Counted from the first letter of the stretch, positions 22,803 to 35,511 are shown. The stretch is DNA of 64,000 nucleotides from Schistosoma mansoni (GCF_000237925.1 NW_017386028.1:1426001-1490000); one strand, 5' to 3'. Program-made: numbers and translations. The notes: a model not told the origin generated them from the letters alone.

Positions 22803-23059
22803 GGTTGAAGTTAGACATTAACATCGTTGGATACCATCCGGCTCAGTGGTCTATCAGTTAAGTGCTCTGGCGCGAGACTGGCAGATCCTGGGTTCGAATT
22901 TCGCTCGCGAGTTGGGATCGTAAATGCCCACTATTGAGGAGTCCCATAGTAGGAAGAAACGGCTGTCCAGTGCTTCTAGGTTTTCCATGGTGGTCTAGCT
23001 ACAATCGACTCATGATTTCAACGATGAAAATACTGAAATCTCCACAAAACCCCTTCTGA
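22803..23059 (+). mobile_element. Family-B SINE, simple copy with 11-bp target duplication
   Basis: ttaaaaatatt flanks it perfectly at 22792-22802 and 23060-23070. It has a short leader (ggttgaagttagacattaac), A box, B box, hammerhead, tail, and the end ccacaaaaccccttctga. The ribozyme core is damaged (ttgagga; helix II ggaa for ggac). Confidence 0.85.
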
Positions 23060-23070
23060 TTAAAAATATT

Positions 23071-24765
23071 CATTGATTTACTTGTTAGTTTTTTTCCATT
23101 GACGTTACCATGACAGTATTCTGATCCAAATATTTCTGAGATATAATAGGTAAAACTGTGTTGAAGGCATATATTTATGTCTTGGGTCGCGCGAAGTTTC
23201 ACCAATAACAATACCGTGTAAACCAAGGTAATACAGTGACAAGTGAACTGTTACCAATACTAACCTCTAACTAATCATGGTCAGTGAATATTAACCTCCT
23301 TTTTCGTTATTTTACAGAATTAATTCATACTGAGTTCAATATACAGGATATGTCAAATTCCGTTTGACTTCCTCAGACAAGTCATAAGACGAATCAAAAT
23401 AACATCGTTAGCAGCTATAATAATACGCATATCTCTATACCAACCAATTCGGAATATTTCGCAGACTTAAGGTTCACAGATAAAGAATGTGAAGTTAACC
23501 AGTTGTTAGATGCCGCTCATCAGTCGTTTTAGAGAAGAACATTTTAAAAACAGTCAAAAGGGATCGATTGTCTCTAGAGGTAAATATTTGTTGCTCGATC
23601 ATTTTCTCTCAACTTCAGTCGGTGAATAGCATCACCATAAGAAAAATCAAGATTGCTCACAAATTTGATGAAAGATCGATGATTACCAGAAATTGTTACA
23701 ACATTGTAACTTCCCGTCAAACACTAACAGTTCGAAGCTGATTACATTTTTTTCAGGAGTGCTGATTACTATAAAATATGCATGCAAAAATGTTGTTACT
23801 TCAAGAATATATGTACTACAAGTTTCACACACTGACAGAAGAATGTAGATCAACATCTAACCTGACTGGTAGATAAATATGTTGGGTTATACTTGAATGT
23901 TTATTTATCAAAGTCAGTGTGACATCATAATGCTCGAGCTGACCGAACACTGTCACAGCAGTCTCAGGCTAATATCAAATGTTAGTTGACTGATGCATCA
24001 TCTCGAATACACTAGAAGGGTGTGTGAATACTTAGTGTTGAATGTCGGCTTATCAAGACTTCTCTTTCTGTCTACTCCAGCAATTTCTCTGTTACTGATA
24101 ATGTGAAATATCGTGTTGCGAACTAACTTGTCACTTCGACAGATAGACTTTCGAGACTAATCCAAGCGTGAGTAAAATGACGTGTGCTCCACAGCAAATA
24201 CTTCCTAATCTTCACTCGAATTCATTTTAGGCTATATGACAACATTAAATGATTGTTCTGTTCTCTGGTTACTCAGTTTATCAGACAAAAGTCTTGGAAA
24301 CAATAGAAAATAACTGATAATCCGATGTTCACAGAAAATAAAAGTAGTCAAACCTTGATGGTCAACGATTTGCAGTTTATCGCCTACCTACATAATTAGG
24401 TATACAAGCTCATTCAAATCAGTTAGGATTTTACTAAACAGTTTACAGACAATTTTGCAACGTAGAAAGGGTGATTGGTGAAATGTAATCCAATAGTTTT
24501 ATCATTAAGAAACTCGGACTGACGAGTATTTTCACTGTACATCATAGAACATTGTATCAAACACTATAAGGATTATGATCTATCGAACCTAAAGAGCATA
24601 AATGATGACAAATTTTGGAAGAAGTTGGGCTTCAATGCACTATTGAGGAATATTTCACAGCTTTAAACTCATGTGCAGTGAATTAAATAACATTAATATT
24701 GTCTATATGATTTAGAACACACACTGCACTGCAGTTAGTTTGCCTTAAATTTATATTAGAACATG
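23071..24765. other. No recognisable feature (1.7 kb)
   Basis: AT-rich with more mixed composition than its surroundings. I found neither coding signatures nor members of the repeat families seen elsewhere. Confidence 0.5.
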
Positions 24766-24769
24766 TATT

Positions 24770-25145
24770 AGTTGTTTAAATTTTCACACTGACATTTATG
24801 ACTGTGATTGATCAGTTTCATATTGGCATATGTTCATGTTGTATATATTGCCCGATATAGTCATTAAGTCACAAGCATTCTAATCAGAGATGGATGTTGG
24901 TCGGTAGTGTAATCCAGGACACGCGATTCTAACATCTAAGGTATATGAGTTAAATTTTACTGGCTTTTTTGATTCAATGACTGATTGAATGAGGCGATGA
25001 TGTTTGTAGGAAACAGTAGTGAGTTCAAGTCACGAAGTGAACATCCGTTAAAGAATGAAGTTAGATCCAACTGACGAGTCTTAGATAAGAGGAAATGCAT
25101 GTTCTGTATTTCCCTTCAAGCTATTATCTGTCTATACTTATATTA
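24770..25145. mobile_element. Sm-alpha-type SINE composite, old
   Basis: A minus tail and 3' ribozyme part (to about 24930), an unrelated spacer, then a plus body from about 24990 with core ctgacga but decayed helix II (gtctt/agagg). Confidence 0.6.
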
Positions 25146-25359
25146 GAATAGTTTGTGTATATTCATAGTCAATATTATCAAAAGTAGTCTGTTTATTTTA
25201 TATTTGAAAGTGTAAACCTCAAACAATTATCTGTAGTAAATGTCGATGATAATAAATATCACGTGCCAACGTTTTCTCTCTTTTCTTTCCCTTTATATGA
25301 ACTTTATAATACAAGGAACTAAAACGAAATATTAAAAATAGTCTAAGCAATTCAAAGCA

Positions 25360-25560
25360 TTTTGGAATCCGGAAGGGAAGCGGAAAAGAGGAAGGCCAAA
25401 GAACACATTATGCCGGGAAATAGAAGCAGATATGAAAAAGATGAATGTTAACTGGAAAGAACTAGAAAGGTTTTCCCAGGACAGAGTAGGATGGAGAATG
25501 CTGGTGTTCGGCCTATGCTCCCCCACGAGGTGTAACAGGCGTAAGTAAATAAGTAAGTAA
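25360..25560 (+). mobile_element. RTE LINE 3' end
   Basis: [15 protein letters not shown]-type block, GWRML, and the terminal TAAGTAAATAAGTAAGTAA. Strongly 5'-truncated. Confidence 0.85.
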
Positions 25561-25935
25561 TTCAAAGCATTATGAATTGAATTGTTTCGTTGTTCTTTTT
25601 TTGTTGTTAAGTAACGAAAATACATTCTTCATATACAAGATATTATCCCATTCAATATGACGGGAACATTTATAATTCTTTAAGAATAATTTAGCATATA
25701 TTAATTATGTAATAATTCTTACTTTCTATTGAATGAATAAATAATGAAAGGAGAAAAATAAAATTTTTGTGTAAATTATTGTTGCTATGCTTTATTTATC
25801 TTGTTCAAGTTTTTCTTCAAATGTTTCTTAGTATTTGGTTTAGAGAGATATTAAAGTTTGTTTAATCTCTAAATGATTTCATTAATTAACAGAACAGTTT
25901 TTCTGTTCTATAATAAAACTTCATACTATCATTTA
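25561..25935. other. No recognisable feature
   Basis: AT-rich; nothing named. Confidence 0.5.
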
Positions 25936-25937
25936 GT

Positions 25938-26275
25938 TGTTTTATAGTTGAAATCATGAGTCCATTGAAGCTAGACCACCATGGAAAATCTGGAAGCACT
26001 GGACGGCCGTTTCGTTCTAGTGTGGGACTCCTCAGCAATGTGCATCCACGATCCCACCTCTCGAGATTCGAATCTAGGACCTATCAATCTCGCGCACGAG
26101 CGCTTAACCACTATACCACTGAGCCGGCCGGCATCCAACGGTGTTAATGTCTAACTTCAACCAATCCACAATATTGCGCCACCGTCTACCATTGTCTTCG
26201 GTGAGTTACTATCACATAACTGACCCAGTTGAACTCCACCGGTCACTGCTTCTCACTGGAACTCCAGAAAATTTA
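25938..26275 (-). mobile_element. Family-B SINE, nearly full length
   Basis: Leader, head, hammerhead and tail are all present on the minus strand; the terminal cccctt piece is missing. The core ctgagga is intact, but helix II has a mismatch (gtcc/gaac), and helix I an extra base. Confidence 0.8.
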
Positions 26276-26541
26276 GTTAAGAATTGAGCCAAAAACTTCA
26301 AGATACTATTGTTGGAAAATTATCTTTACATCACTGAGTTTGAATTCGGTAATTAATGTTTACGAATTTCATGAATCTATGATATAGCACAACATTTATA
26401 TACGACGTCATAGAAGAGTAACTCCATCATTCTTCATTACATTTAATATAATTGTACGCAGATGTAACAGGCAATTATTATAGATTATTATTTATTTATC
26501 AAACTTTTGCATTTACCTACAAAAAATTTACACAAATATAC

Positions 26542-26622
<81 letters not shown>

Positions 26623-27330
26623 AAGTAACACTAACAAGTAGTATTTAGAACTAGTTAATATAGAAATAATAGTATTTAGAACTAGTTAATATAGAAATAA
26701 TAAAATCTGTAATACAGGAATAAACCTAAAAATCTTACAAAATATACAACCTTAGCTTATTCATTATTTATATTACCTATACAGAAATACATATGTGTAA
26801 CTATAACAATCTTCACAGAATGTAGTTTGTAAGTTTAGATTGATCCAATTATTCATCAAATCATTCGATAGATTTTTTTTCTGAAAATAGATCACTAGAT
26901 CAATGACTTTCTGGCTTTACCAACTTCAGAAACATCATCTTTAAGATATGATTCCCTGGTAAAATAATCGAGGTGTATTATCTACTGAAATGATGGAATT
27001 CCTGATAAAGCGGAAAAGTGAAACCTAAACTCATACATAACTGTTTACTTAGAGCTTTTAAAATTTTCAAAAACGTATGGAAAGTGGGAGTCTACCAATG
27101 AATTTCTATTACTAGTAGGTGTAAGTATTCAAAACCACCAATTGTATAAAGAGTGGTAAACTAAAACAATCTATACCGTCAATGATTTCCATATACAGTA
27201 TGGTTTCGTGTAATATACTTTAAAGCAGGAGATAATAATCCATGTTATACCTGTTTATTGGCTGAAATCTTTATAATTTTGAGTAGAAAGCTGGAAAGTA
27301 ATATCACAGATTACATTTCTATTGATTTAC
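26276..27330. other. Downstream of the ion-channel gene: GAT microsatellite, otherwise nothing recognised
   Basis: Except for the GAT tract, no family is seen. A short direct duplication (gtatttagaactagttaata) occurs twice at 26640-26690. Confidence 0.5.
26543..26622. repeat. (GAT)n microsatellite
   Basis: About 26 perfect GAT units. Likely polymorphic; not within a coding frame. Confidence 0.95.
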
Positions 27331-27339
27331 TTATGGTAT

Positions 27340-27470
27340 CAGTCAGTCAGTCACAACGTAGAACTTCGTACGTACGTACATCAGTTCGAGTTGCCATACC
27401 ACATTAGCACAGAGATTCAGTTGTCGATTCAAATCCCATAGTGATAGAAGTATAAACATTATACTTATGG
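27340..27470. repeat. Dispersed repeat E, short copy in the probable 3' UTR of the ion-channel gene
   Basis: Nearly identical to 43780-43905 (cacaacgtagaacttcgta, gttcgagttgccatacc, ttgtcgattcaaatccc). The last piece resembles a Pol III B box, so a tRNA-related SINE is possible. It lies just past the channel stop codon, on the opposite strand if the B box gives its sense. Confidence 0.6.
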
Positions 27471-27496
27471 TATAGGTAAAAATGTAATACGAAAAA

Positions 27497-27772
27497 TTAT
27501 AAATATGTATAAAATTCTATACTTACGTCAAAATACAACCAAAATATAAATGTCAAATGAGCTAATACATATAATATGCAGAACGATACGAAAACATCTC
27601 TTTCAATTCTCATCATTAGTCGACGTTTATGTTGTTCACGACTTTTGGATTGTAATGCTAAAGCTATCCATGTTTGCTGATTCAATTGTTGAGATAATTT
27701 CTGTGAATTTTGCCTATCGACAATTTGTTTATCATCATTTGAAGTGATATCACCATTTGTAGATTTTTCTAT
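27497..27772 (-). CDS. pLGIC last exon: loop end, M4 and C-terminus
   Basis: After acceptor aatacag, the exon reads 82 codons of hydrophilic loop plus M4 (DVFVSFCILYVLAHLTFIFW) and a nine-residue tail to a TAA. A possible GTAAGT donor lies just after LYFD (27526 downward), so an alternative downstream exon is possible. Reading through gives a C-terminus of normal length, which I prefer. A TTTATT on the plus strand near 27254, an AATAAA on the minus strand about 240 bases past the stop, is a candidate polyadenylation signal. Confidence 0.82.
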   Translation of the reverse strand: MEKSTNGDITSNDDKQIVDRQNSQKLSQQLNQQTWIALALQSKSREQHKRRLMMRIERDVFVSFCILYVLAHLTFIFWLYFDVSIEFYTYL

Positions 27773-27949
27773 CTGTATTATCAAGGGATAAATACAAAAT
27801 TAATTTCAATAAGATAAGAAAGAACATGGAGTTCAGCATTTAGATAGTGACTACCAGGATTGCTTTGTATTCAACTGTTAAAATCAGAACAAACACATAC
27901 TACCCATGATATAAATGCTGAAGTGTATGTACAAATGGCGCATTATCAG

Positions 27950-28228
27950 AATGGGTTTTTTGTGGAGATTTAGTATTTTCATAGTTGAAAGCGTGAGTCA
28001 ATTGAAGCTAGACCACCAGGGAAAATCTAGAAGCACTGGATGGCCGTTTCGTCCTAGTATGGTACTCCTCAACAGTGCGCATCCACGACCTCGCCTCGCG
28101 AGATTCGAATTCAGGACCTACCAGTCTCGCGCCAGAGTACTTAACAGATAGACCACCACAGCCATCCAGTGGTTGCAGGTTTTTCCTGGTGGTCTAGCTT
28201 CAATTGACTCACGCTTTCAACTATGAAA
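27950..28228. mobile_element. Family-B SINE composite
   Basis: The minus part (27950-28158) holds tail, hammerhead (core ttgagga, damaged) and head. It is followed at once by a plus part that begins in the ribozyme (cagccatccagtgg) and runs to the 3' tail. The two tails face outward. Confidence 0.75.
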
Positions 28229-28765
28229 AGGAGCATTGTTTATCATTATCTTTACTGTGACTTTGAAAATATTATTACTATTTTATTGTTATTACATAGA
28301 TTCTGTAAATGGAAATATCCCTCTCTTTTTTGGTTATTTCTCATATCCCAATGATTTTATTGATAATTGTTTCTGATTTCATTTCGTTTCTTTTCATTCC
28401 TCTAATACACTTATTTATTGTAACGAAATATATCTACTTATATTACTCTGTTGACCAGCGATATTTAAAAAGACAGTGATATTTTTCTCTCTGGGTAAAT
28501 TTTAATTGTTTTGATCGTTTATTACGTATCAAGACTACTGCTTACACTTTGATTGAATTTATTTTAATTAAAGTATTCGCTAAGAGTATCGTTTTGCTTT
28601 GTTTCTAAATTAGTTTGTCGTCGTACTTTTGAGTACATTGTTTCTATTGTAGTTGTTAGCACTTTTGGTCCTAATAATTTACTTTTTTTCAACTTTTTTT
28701 AGTCATATGTCACTTTTGTCTCTGTGTACTATAGTGTCTAGTTTGTATTTAAAAACATTGGATCG

Positions 28766-29085
28766 ATGACTGAACAGTGCAAAAAAGCAGTTGCTAACGT
28801 CCGGGCTGTCGATACCCCGTTGAAAGCGGCGTGCATTGAGATGGGTGCTAAGGCTCGTATCATGAAGTTTGCACGATTTTGACGTCTGCAGCTTTCAAAC
28901 GGTTCAGTAAAAAGGGTTGTGTATGGCTTTGTCAGCAGTGCTGCTCGGACGCAAACAGCTTGCTAAACGAGGCCATTTCAACGGTGAACGCTGCTAGCAA
29001 GCGCACTAGCAAACAAGGTCGGGACACATGGAACAGTACTCACCCTGCCGACACACAATTCGATCTGAAACCACCTCAAATGTAA
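28766..29085 (+). pseudogene. CR1 ORF1 remnant with PHD-like zinc-finger piece
   Basis: An ATG opens 38 codons (MTEQCKKAVANVRAVDTPLK...) to a TGA at 28880. The reading then continues in another frame as FKRFSKKGCVWLCQQCC, with the spaced Cys-x-Trp-x-Cys-x2-Cys of a PHD-type finger, to a stop at 29085. Sequence to about 29,820 between here and ORF2 is further degraded ORF1. The ORF1 product of such elements is thought to bind RNA or nucleic acid. Confidence 0.6.
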
Positions 29086-29839
29086 TCGGTAACAAATGAC
29101 TTACATCGCTCAACGGAGAAAAAACCGACTTCAAAGAGGCCTGTCCTAAATAGAAACCCAGGAAAGGAAGTTTCCTCTGTACCCGTCCTTTAAATGGTGG
29201 TAGGCAGGAAAGGCCTAAAAAAGCCCAATCGCAAGGTCAGATCAGTTTCTAACAGGAAACACAACCCAACTGCCCGATTCGTTGATAATCTTCCAGAATC
29301 ACACAGTATGCTTGACGCCACTATAGCTGCTACTCCAACGAAAGTTGATGAATGAGTACAGGTCGTAAACAAGAAACGATATAAAGATATAAAAGAAAAT
29401 GCAACCCTTCAAAAAGTAGCCGTGTAATTAAAGACTAGTCACTTTTACAGGTCATTTATTTTTCATAGAATCAAAGAGAGTGAAAGTCTGAACCTAAAAT
29501 TCGTTCTGAGCATGACATTTGGTTGATAAAACAGCTACTTAATCAGATTATGCCACAGGATATCTCTGGAGTCACCTTGCTAAATGTGCATAGACTGGAT
29601 AGTCAAGGGAACTTAAAACCGAATCAAACCAGATTGCTTAAAGTAGTATTTATGTCTCCTAATGAACGGGACATAATTTGACAGAATCGATATAAACTAA
29701 ATAGTTCAGGAGTTTTTGTTCGTAAGGATTTGCCGCTCGCAGACCGTGTCAAAAGACGAGAGGCAGAAAAAGAACAACAAATTAAGTTAGAAGCTGGCGA
29801 AAATGACCTAAAAATTGTAAATTTTCGAGTTGTGAGGCT

Positions 29840-30280
29840 TTGACAGATAATGATGCTGAAGCCAGTATGGGTGCAGCACGAAGCTATTTAAATAGGCTTC
29901 GGATCTGTTACACTAATTCCCAAAGCTTTCTCAATAAGCGGTCGAAACTGAGTGTACAGATTGACTCTAGCAAGCTAGATATAATCGCAGTCACAGAAAC
30001 TTGGCTGACACAGCCTATAGATAATATGAATCTTGATTTTGAAGGTTTTACGTTGGTAAGACCCAACAGAATCCAGAAGCGTAAAGGAGGGGGAGTAGCT
30101 CTATTCATTAGGAATACTATCTCATTTGCCATTATCGACAGTGTATACCACGAGAGTGAGACGTGTGAATTAGTTACTTACCGCTTAAAATGCAAGGGAC
30201 AAGAGCTGTGGATTGGTTTGGTCTACCGCAGTCCAAGCTGTGAGGTAGATGAGGTTTTGCCAAACAGTCTAAATACTTGA
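29840..30280 (+). pseudogene. CR1 ORF2, endonuclease domain fragment
   Basis: 146 codons of an apurinic-endonuclease-like domain. Visible are the CYTNSQSFLNKRSKL opening strand, the catalytic-type ITVTE-like sequence AVTETWL, and GGGVALFIRN. The frame ends at a stop near 30280, but similarity goes on in the same frame (ILGDFNTP at about 30305-30330). It is the target-nicking domain of the LINE, separated from its reverse transcriptase by stops and frameshifts. Confidence 0.8.
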
Positions 30281-30411
30281 TCACAAAGTGGTTCATGTGT
30301 AATTCTTGGGGACTTCAATACACCTACGGTAGATTGAAAAAATCTGAGAACTGAATTGTCAGAAAGTTCCGTCGAGCAGGAACAGTTATCACGTGTACCC
30401 TAGTTCAACAT

Positions 30412-32588
30412 GTGAAACAAGCGACTAGGTACGACCCTGAATCTGAATTATCGTTACTAGATCTCATAATAATCCATTATGAGGATGGCATCACGAACCT
30501 TGATTACATTCCATCCCTAGCTAAAAGTGATTATGCAGTTCTAACCTTTGACTTCCATATAGTTATCAAAAGCGAGCACACGTCAGCCCAACCCAGACCT
30601 AACGTCTGGAAAGCTAATATACAAGATATTATACATTCAGCATAGTTGGTAGTTTGGACAATAGAACCAAAGTTCCCAATTGAAACAGCTTGGGAGGTAT
30701 TTCGAAATTTATACTTAAACGTTACTGCACCCCACACCCCTTGGACTACACCAAGGGTGCTGAGAAACTCCCCAGCATGGTTCGGTAGGGAGGTTCGCAC
30801 TCTTCTCCGTAAAGCCATTAATAATAATAATAATAATAATAAGAGAAGAATGTGGGATAGATTCAGAGTACTGGGGACTAATGAGACAAAATCTCAGTAT
30901 CGAGAAGCTCGGAATACTTGTGCCCCGACCCTCCGTAAGTCTAGGAGGTTGTGCAAAGAGAGTGTTGTTAAGGAATTTATAGAATGTCTCGAACGCTTGT
31001 ATTCGTATATAAACCAAAGGACGAAAAGAAGAGGTAATATTCCATCACTATGGGAAGACAATAATGCTACATCATTAGTGGAGGACGACTTTGGTAAAAC
31101 TCAAGTATTCTCAAACTACTTTAACAATGTATATACTATCGAAATACCCTTCCCGTCAGTCCATACAAATCCCCCCACACACGCACTGGACAACGTGACC
31201 ATTAAAGAACTTGATATCTTTGGTCTGCTAAATAAGCTTGACATAGGCAAATCGACGGGACCCGATGAACTGAATCCTGGGTTACTAAAGGAATTAGATA
31301 ACTTTGTTGCAAACCCTTTAAGCATATGCTTTAATCTATCCGTAATCCTGGGTTGTTTACTAAAAGACTGGAGGAACGCCATAGTAAGTCCTGTCTTCAA
31401 AACAGGTACGAAATATAAACCTAAGAATCACCGACCAGTTAGCCTAACTAGCGTGGTTGGTAAAATTTTAGAAAAGATTGGTCAAAAGGAGCTGTTTAAA
31501 TATCTCGACGAAAACCGGATTCTTTCAGAAAAGCAGCATGGTTTTAGAACAGGTCATTCCTGCCTCACTAACTTAATAGTTGCTCGTGAAAGCTGGTGCG
31601 ATTTCAAAGACCAAAAGTTACCTACAGACGTATCCTATAATGACCTCAACAAAGTTTCTGACAAAGTTCCCCACAACCGGCTGTTATATAAGTTAAGAAA
31701 TGTCGGGTTTGGAGGCAATCTATTAATGTGGATAAAAAACTTCCTAATTGGGCGCCAACAAAGAGTACGGGTGAACTCCGAATTGTCGAGTTGGAAAACT
31801 GTACTTAGCGGAGTGCCTAAAGGTACAGTTTTGGGGCCAGTATTATTCCTCTTGTATGTAAATGACTTCCCTCGTCTCCTATCATCATCGGTCTTGCTAT
31901 ATGCTGACGATGTCAAAATATGGAGGGCGATAAGAAGAAAAGGTGATAACTTAGAACTTCAAGATGACCTGAAGAAATTATCTGAATGACCTCAAACCTG
32001 GAAGCTGCTGGCAAATACTCCCAAGTGTATTGTGATGCATATTGGTCATCAAGGTACGGATACATACACAGTGAATAACATTGAACTATCTATTGTCCAG
32101 ACACACAATGACTTGGGAGGCATCGTTAGCCGAGAATTAAAGACTACTTTACACTGCCGTTCATACAAGCTGCTAACCCTTGCCTAAAAAAGACAGTAAA
32201 CCTTTGGAAAAGGTTCAGAGAAGAGCCACTGAGCTGACTGCCGGAATAGGGAAGTTCCCATATGATGCTCGACTGGCTAAGTTAAACCTATTCCCATTGT
32301 CATATCGAAGAACTAGAGGTGACTTGATTATTGTTTTCAAATTATTTAGTGATAAATTTGCCTCTGATATGCCCTCATTTTTTCTTATCTTCCAAAATAG
32401 AGCATTTACTAAGACACTTAAGAAAAATTCACAATCCCAGGACAAATTACTTGTCAGATGACTATCGACTTTCCTATCCAATCATCAACGAGTGGAATTC
32501 ATTACCTCAGCACGTGGTTGAGGCTCCATCCGTCGACTCTTTCAGGAGGAAGTTGTATCAGCTGAGAGACCATCATTGCCAGGACTAA
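30412..32588 (+). pseudogene. CR1 ORF2, reverse transcriptase and C-terminal region, broken
   Basis: From 30412 one frame runs through a single stop (30643-30645) to 31989, covering the reverse transcriptase fingers, palm and the LLYADDVKIW catalytic box near 31898-31925. Upstream palm signatures STGPDELNPGLLK and NHRPVSLTSVVGKILEK are clear. After the TGA at 31987 the product continues in shifted frames (32180-32461 and then 32400-32588) to the usual RRKLYQLRDHH-type end. An in-frame AAT repeat at about 30820-30841 inserts seven Asn. Confidence 0.88.
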
Positions 32589-32730
32589 CACAGGCTATCA
32601 AGCCTCCTGTTCTTTCCAAAATGTAACTTAAACTGAAACTGTTAGCGTTATAATCCACTGTTAAATTGATTTTATACACCATTTTATTTACACACATCAC
32701 GTAAGCATCAGACAAACTTTTATTGTTATT

Positions 32731-32778
32731 ATCAGAAGAGTCTAGCTTCAATTGACTCACGATCTCAACTCTATAAAA
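32731..32778. mobile_element. 48-bp minimal family-B SINE composite with 13-bp target duplication
   Basis: ttttattgttatt flanks the unit at 32718-32730 and 32779-32791. Inside are atcagaag (the inverted outer 3' end of family B) and then tctagcttcaattgactca plus the rest of the B tail in plus orientation. The target is the TTATTG-rich tail of the CR1 element, so slippage of that tail is an alternative origin of the flanking repeat. Confidence 0.5.
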
Positions 32779-32779
32779 T

Positions 32780-33618
32780 TTTATTGTTATTGTTTGTACT
32801 ATACAACTTAATATTATAATCTTTCTTTTACGTCATTTTTGTTTATTGTTCATATTTCCCTATAAAATTAATAGCTAAATTTCATATCATTAAAATAACC
32901 CATTGTACTATCCGAATAAAGAGAATTCAGGGAAGAAAATTTTCTGTTCGACGAAATCATTTACTTAAGTTGTACATTCGTATTTATAGTTGCACTAGTT
33001 CGAAGGGAGGTCAAATCAAAAACGTACTACGGAAGCGTTGGAGATCCACTAATTCAAGCCCGAACTTTGTGTGCAAAAACGATACGTTCACCCTCTTATC
33101 CTTATTCGGCTCTAATTTCCTTTTTTTTCCTTTTTTATACTAGTGTTTTGTAATTTTAAGCTGTAGGCAGTTATTATCCTTGAACAAATTTTTATTATTA
33201 TTATTATTCAGCTGACCTTTATGTTTTTCGTTTATTTTTCTTCATATCTGTCATGCGAACAATTATCTTTCATAATTTTGACCCATAAATTATTTTCATC
33301 CTTCTATTCTCCTCTAACCCCCCGATTATTACGTAATCTTCATTTGATATTTAGAGTCTCGAATCACTTTATGATGTAATCTTTCCTATCCTTACAAGAC
33401 ATTTATTTACCGTACAGCTACGAATATACAACTTATATATATATGCATATAGATACTATTGTACAGTTTGATAATAAATTCTTTGAAAAGAGATCTATTT
33501 TCTGAACTTTATGTTTTTAATGTTTAAATGGTACGTTTGGTGACAACATAAAACACAAATACGAAGTAATGCAATGTAGAAAACACTTGATAATTGATTT
33601 ACTTAATGATACATTGTG
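32780..33618. other. Intron sequence, nothing recognised
   Basis: AT-rich with T-rich tracts. A block around 33085-33180 (cgttcaccctctta...ttttataa-like) faintly resembles 20160-20220. Confidence 0.4.
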
Positions 33619-33619
33619 A

Positions 33620-35306
33620 CTTAGGGAAATATAGTAAACCAGAGAGACCAGTCAAGGATAAACAAGGTAAGATAATCACCAAAATTCAAGAACAGGGGAA
33701 TAGATGAGTAGAACACTTCGAGGGACTCTTGAATATACCAGCTCGGTTAAACCCATCAGAAATCGAAACAACATACACGGACATTCCTATAAATGTCACT
33801 CCAACAACGATCGAAGAAATCAGGATGGCCATAAGACAAATGAAGAGTGGGGAAGCCGCTCGACCTGACAATGTACCAGCTCGAGAACTGAAGAATGATA
33901 TGGAAGTTCTATTCATGAGGATGTAGGAGGAAGAACAAGTTCCACGGACAAAGTGGAAATAAACATGACTGATCAAGATACCAACGAAAGGAGATCTGAG
34001 AAAATGTGAGAGCTACAGAGGAATCACATTACTGTCAGTACCAGGAAAAGTTTTCAACAGAGTGCTGCTGAACAGGATCAAAGATTAAGTGGGCTCCCAA
34101 ATTCGTGATCAGCAGAGTGGATTCCTTACGGATCGGTCGTACGCAGACCAAATCATGATACTACGGATTGTCGTTGAGCAATCGATCGAAAGAAACTAGT
34201 CACGATACATCGAATTCCTTCACCACGAGAAAGTGTTTGACAGCATGAATGGGAGAAAATTATGGAAACTTGTTCAACACTATGATGTGAGTATTTGAGA
34301 AGATCGTCAACATCATATGGAATTCATACGACAGATTACATTGCAAAGTCGTGAATAGAGTCAAGCTGGCAAATGAATTCCAAGTGAAGACTGGTGTCAG
34401 ACAAGGCTTCTTACCCTCACCCTTTCTCTTTCTCCCGGTGAAGACCTCTACATCTGAGGGGAAGCACGGAGTAGAATGGACAGCTTGGGTGCGTCTAGAC
34501 GATTTGGACTTCACAGACGACCTACTCCTTCTATCCCATACACATCAACAAATACAAGTCAAGACAACCAATTTAGCAGCAGCTGTTTCTGCATGAGTGG
34601 ACTTCATACATACACAATGGAAAACACAATATCCTGAAATACAACATAGAAAACACCAACCCAATCTCACTCGATAGAGAAACAAACTCTGGAAAAGGTG
34701 GAAACCTTCACGTAACTGGACAGCGTCATCTATGAAGAAGGAAGATCTGATGCAGATATGCAGGCAGTAATTAGCAAAGTGAGGGCATCAATCCCAACAG
34801 TTAAAAGAGATCTCGAACTCAAAACAACTGTGTGCAAGCCAATATGAAATCCAGAATTTTCAATACAAACGTCAAGATAGTCTTGTTGTATGGAGTTGAA
34901 ACGTGGAGAACTATTACAACCATCATCAAAATGGTATAAGTATTTATGAACAGTTTTCTACACAAGGTACCCAATGTCCGTTGACTGCATGCCATCGGCA
35001 AAAACCTACTGTGGCAGAGAACAAACCAGCTTCCATCTGAAGAGGAAATTAGGAAAAGACGTTGGAAATGGATGGGACATACATTGAGAGAATCATCATA
35101 CTGCATCACGAACAGGCGCTAACTTGGAATCCTTAAGGGAAACAGAAAAGTGGAAGACCAAAGAACACACTGTGTCGAGAATCGGAAGCAGACATTGAAA
35201 GGATGAATAATAATTGGAAAGGATTGTCTAGAACAGTGTTGAATGGAGAATGCTGGCGGGCGGACTATACCCCTTCAGAAGGGGTAACAGGCGTAATTAA
35301 GTAACA
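33620..35306 (+). pseudogene. RTE LINE: decayed reverse transcriptase and C-terminal region
   Basis: With many stops it still reads KPERPVKDKQGK, the RMAIRQMKSGEAARPDNVPA palm entry, YRGITLLSVPGKVFNRVLLN, QIRDQQSGFLTDRSYADQI, VKTGVRQGF and LDDLDFTDDLLLLSHTHQQ (catalytic box at about 34495-34530, T for A in the A-D-D). The C-terminal [10 protein letters not shown]-type block follows, then GTAACAGGCGTAATTAAGTAA. The endonuclease is missing. It is antisense to the host gene. Confidence 0.85.
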
Positions 35307-35511
35307 ATGTGACATGTACATAACTATATAAATAACAATTGCGTTTACTTGTTAACCATTCATTAGTATTATCAATAACGTTTCATACTAGTAACCATTG
35401 AACAACAAAGAAATATTTTTCAAGTAGTTAATGTTTTATGATATCCACTAAACTATCCAAGTACTTTAAAAATATATTATACAGGAAGATAAATAAATAA
35501 ACGATACTGAC

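Larger units (their letters stand above)
28600..32730 (+). mobile_element. CR1-clade non-LTR retrotransposon, nearly full length, inactivated
   Basis: A 5' leader, ORF1 remnant, APE-endonuclease remnant, reverse transcriptase and 3' UTR follow in order. Several stops and frame changes break it. It sits antisense inside the intron between the last two ion-channel exons. The reverse transcriptase block pattern and the PHD-finger-like ORF1 fit the CR1 group known from schistosomes. The exact 5' boundary near 28600 is a guess. Confidence 0.8.

Noticed and set aside
26543-26622. GAT run as an Asp- or Met-rich coding tract
   Set aside because: No splice or coding context on either strand; a plain microsatellite.
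27497-27526. GTAAGT after LYFD as a splice donor of the last channel exon
   Set aside because: Read-through gives a nine-residue tail and stop of normal length after M4, and no further exon was seen. It is kept only as an alternative.
32731-32778. Shared 3' tail between the CR1 LINE and family-B SINE, suggesting that the SINE is a CR1 parasite
   Set aside because: The shared 40 bases in the CR1 tail are flanked by a 13-bp direct repeat and include the inverted B end, so they are better explained as a tiny SINE insertion into CR1.
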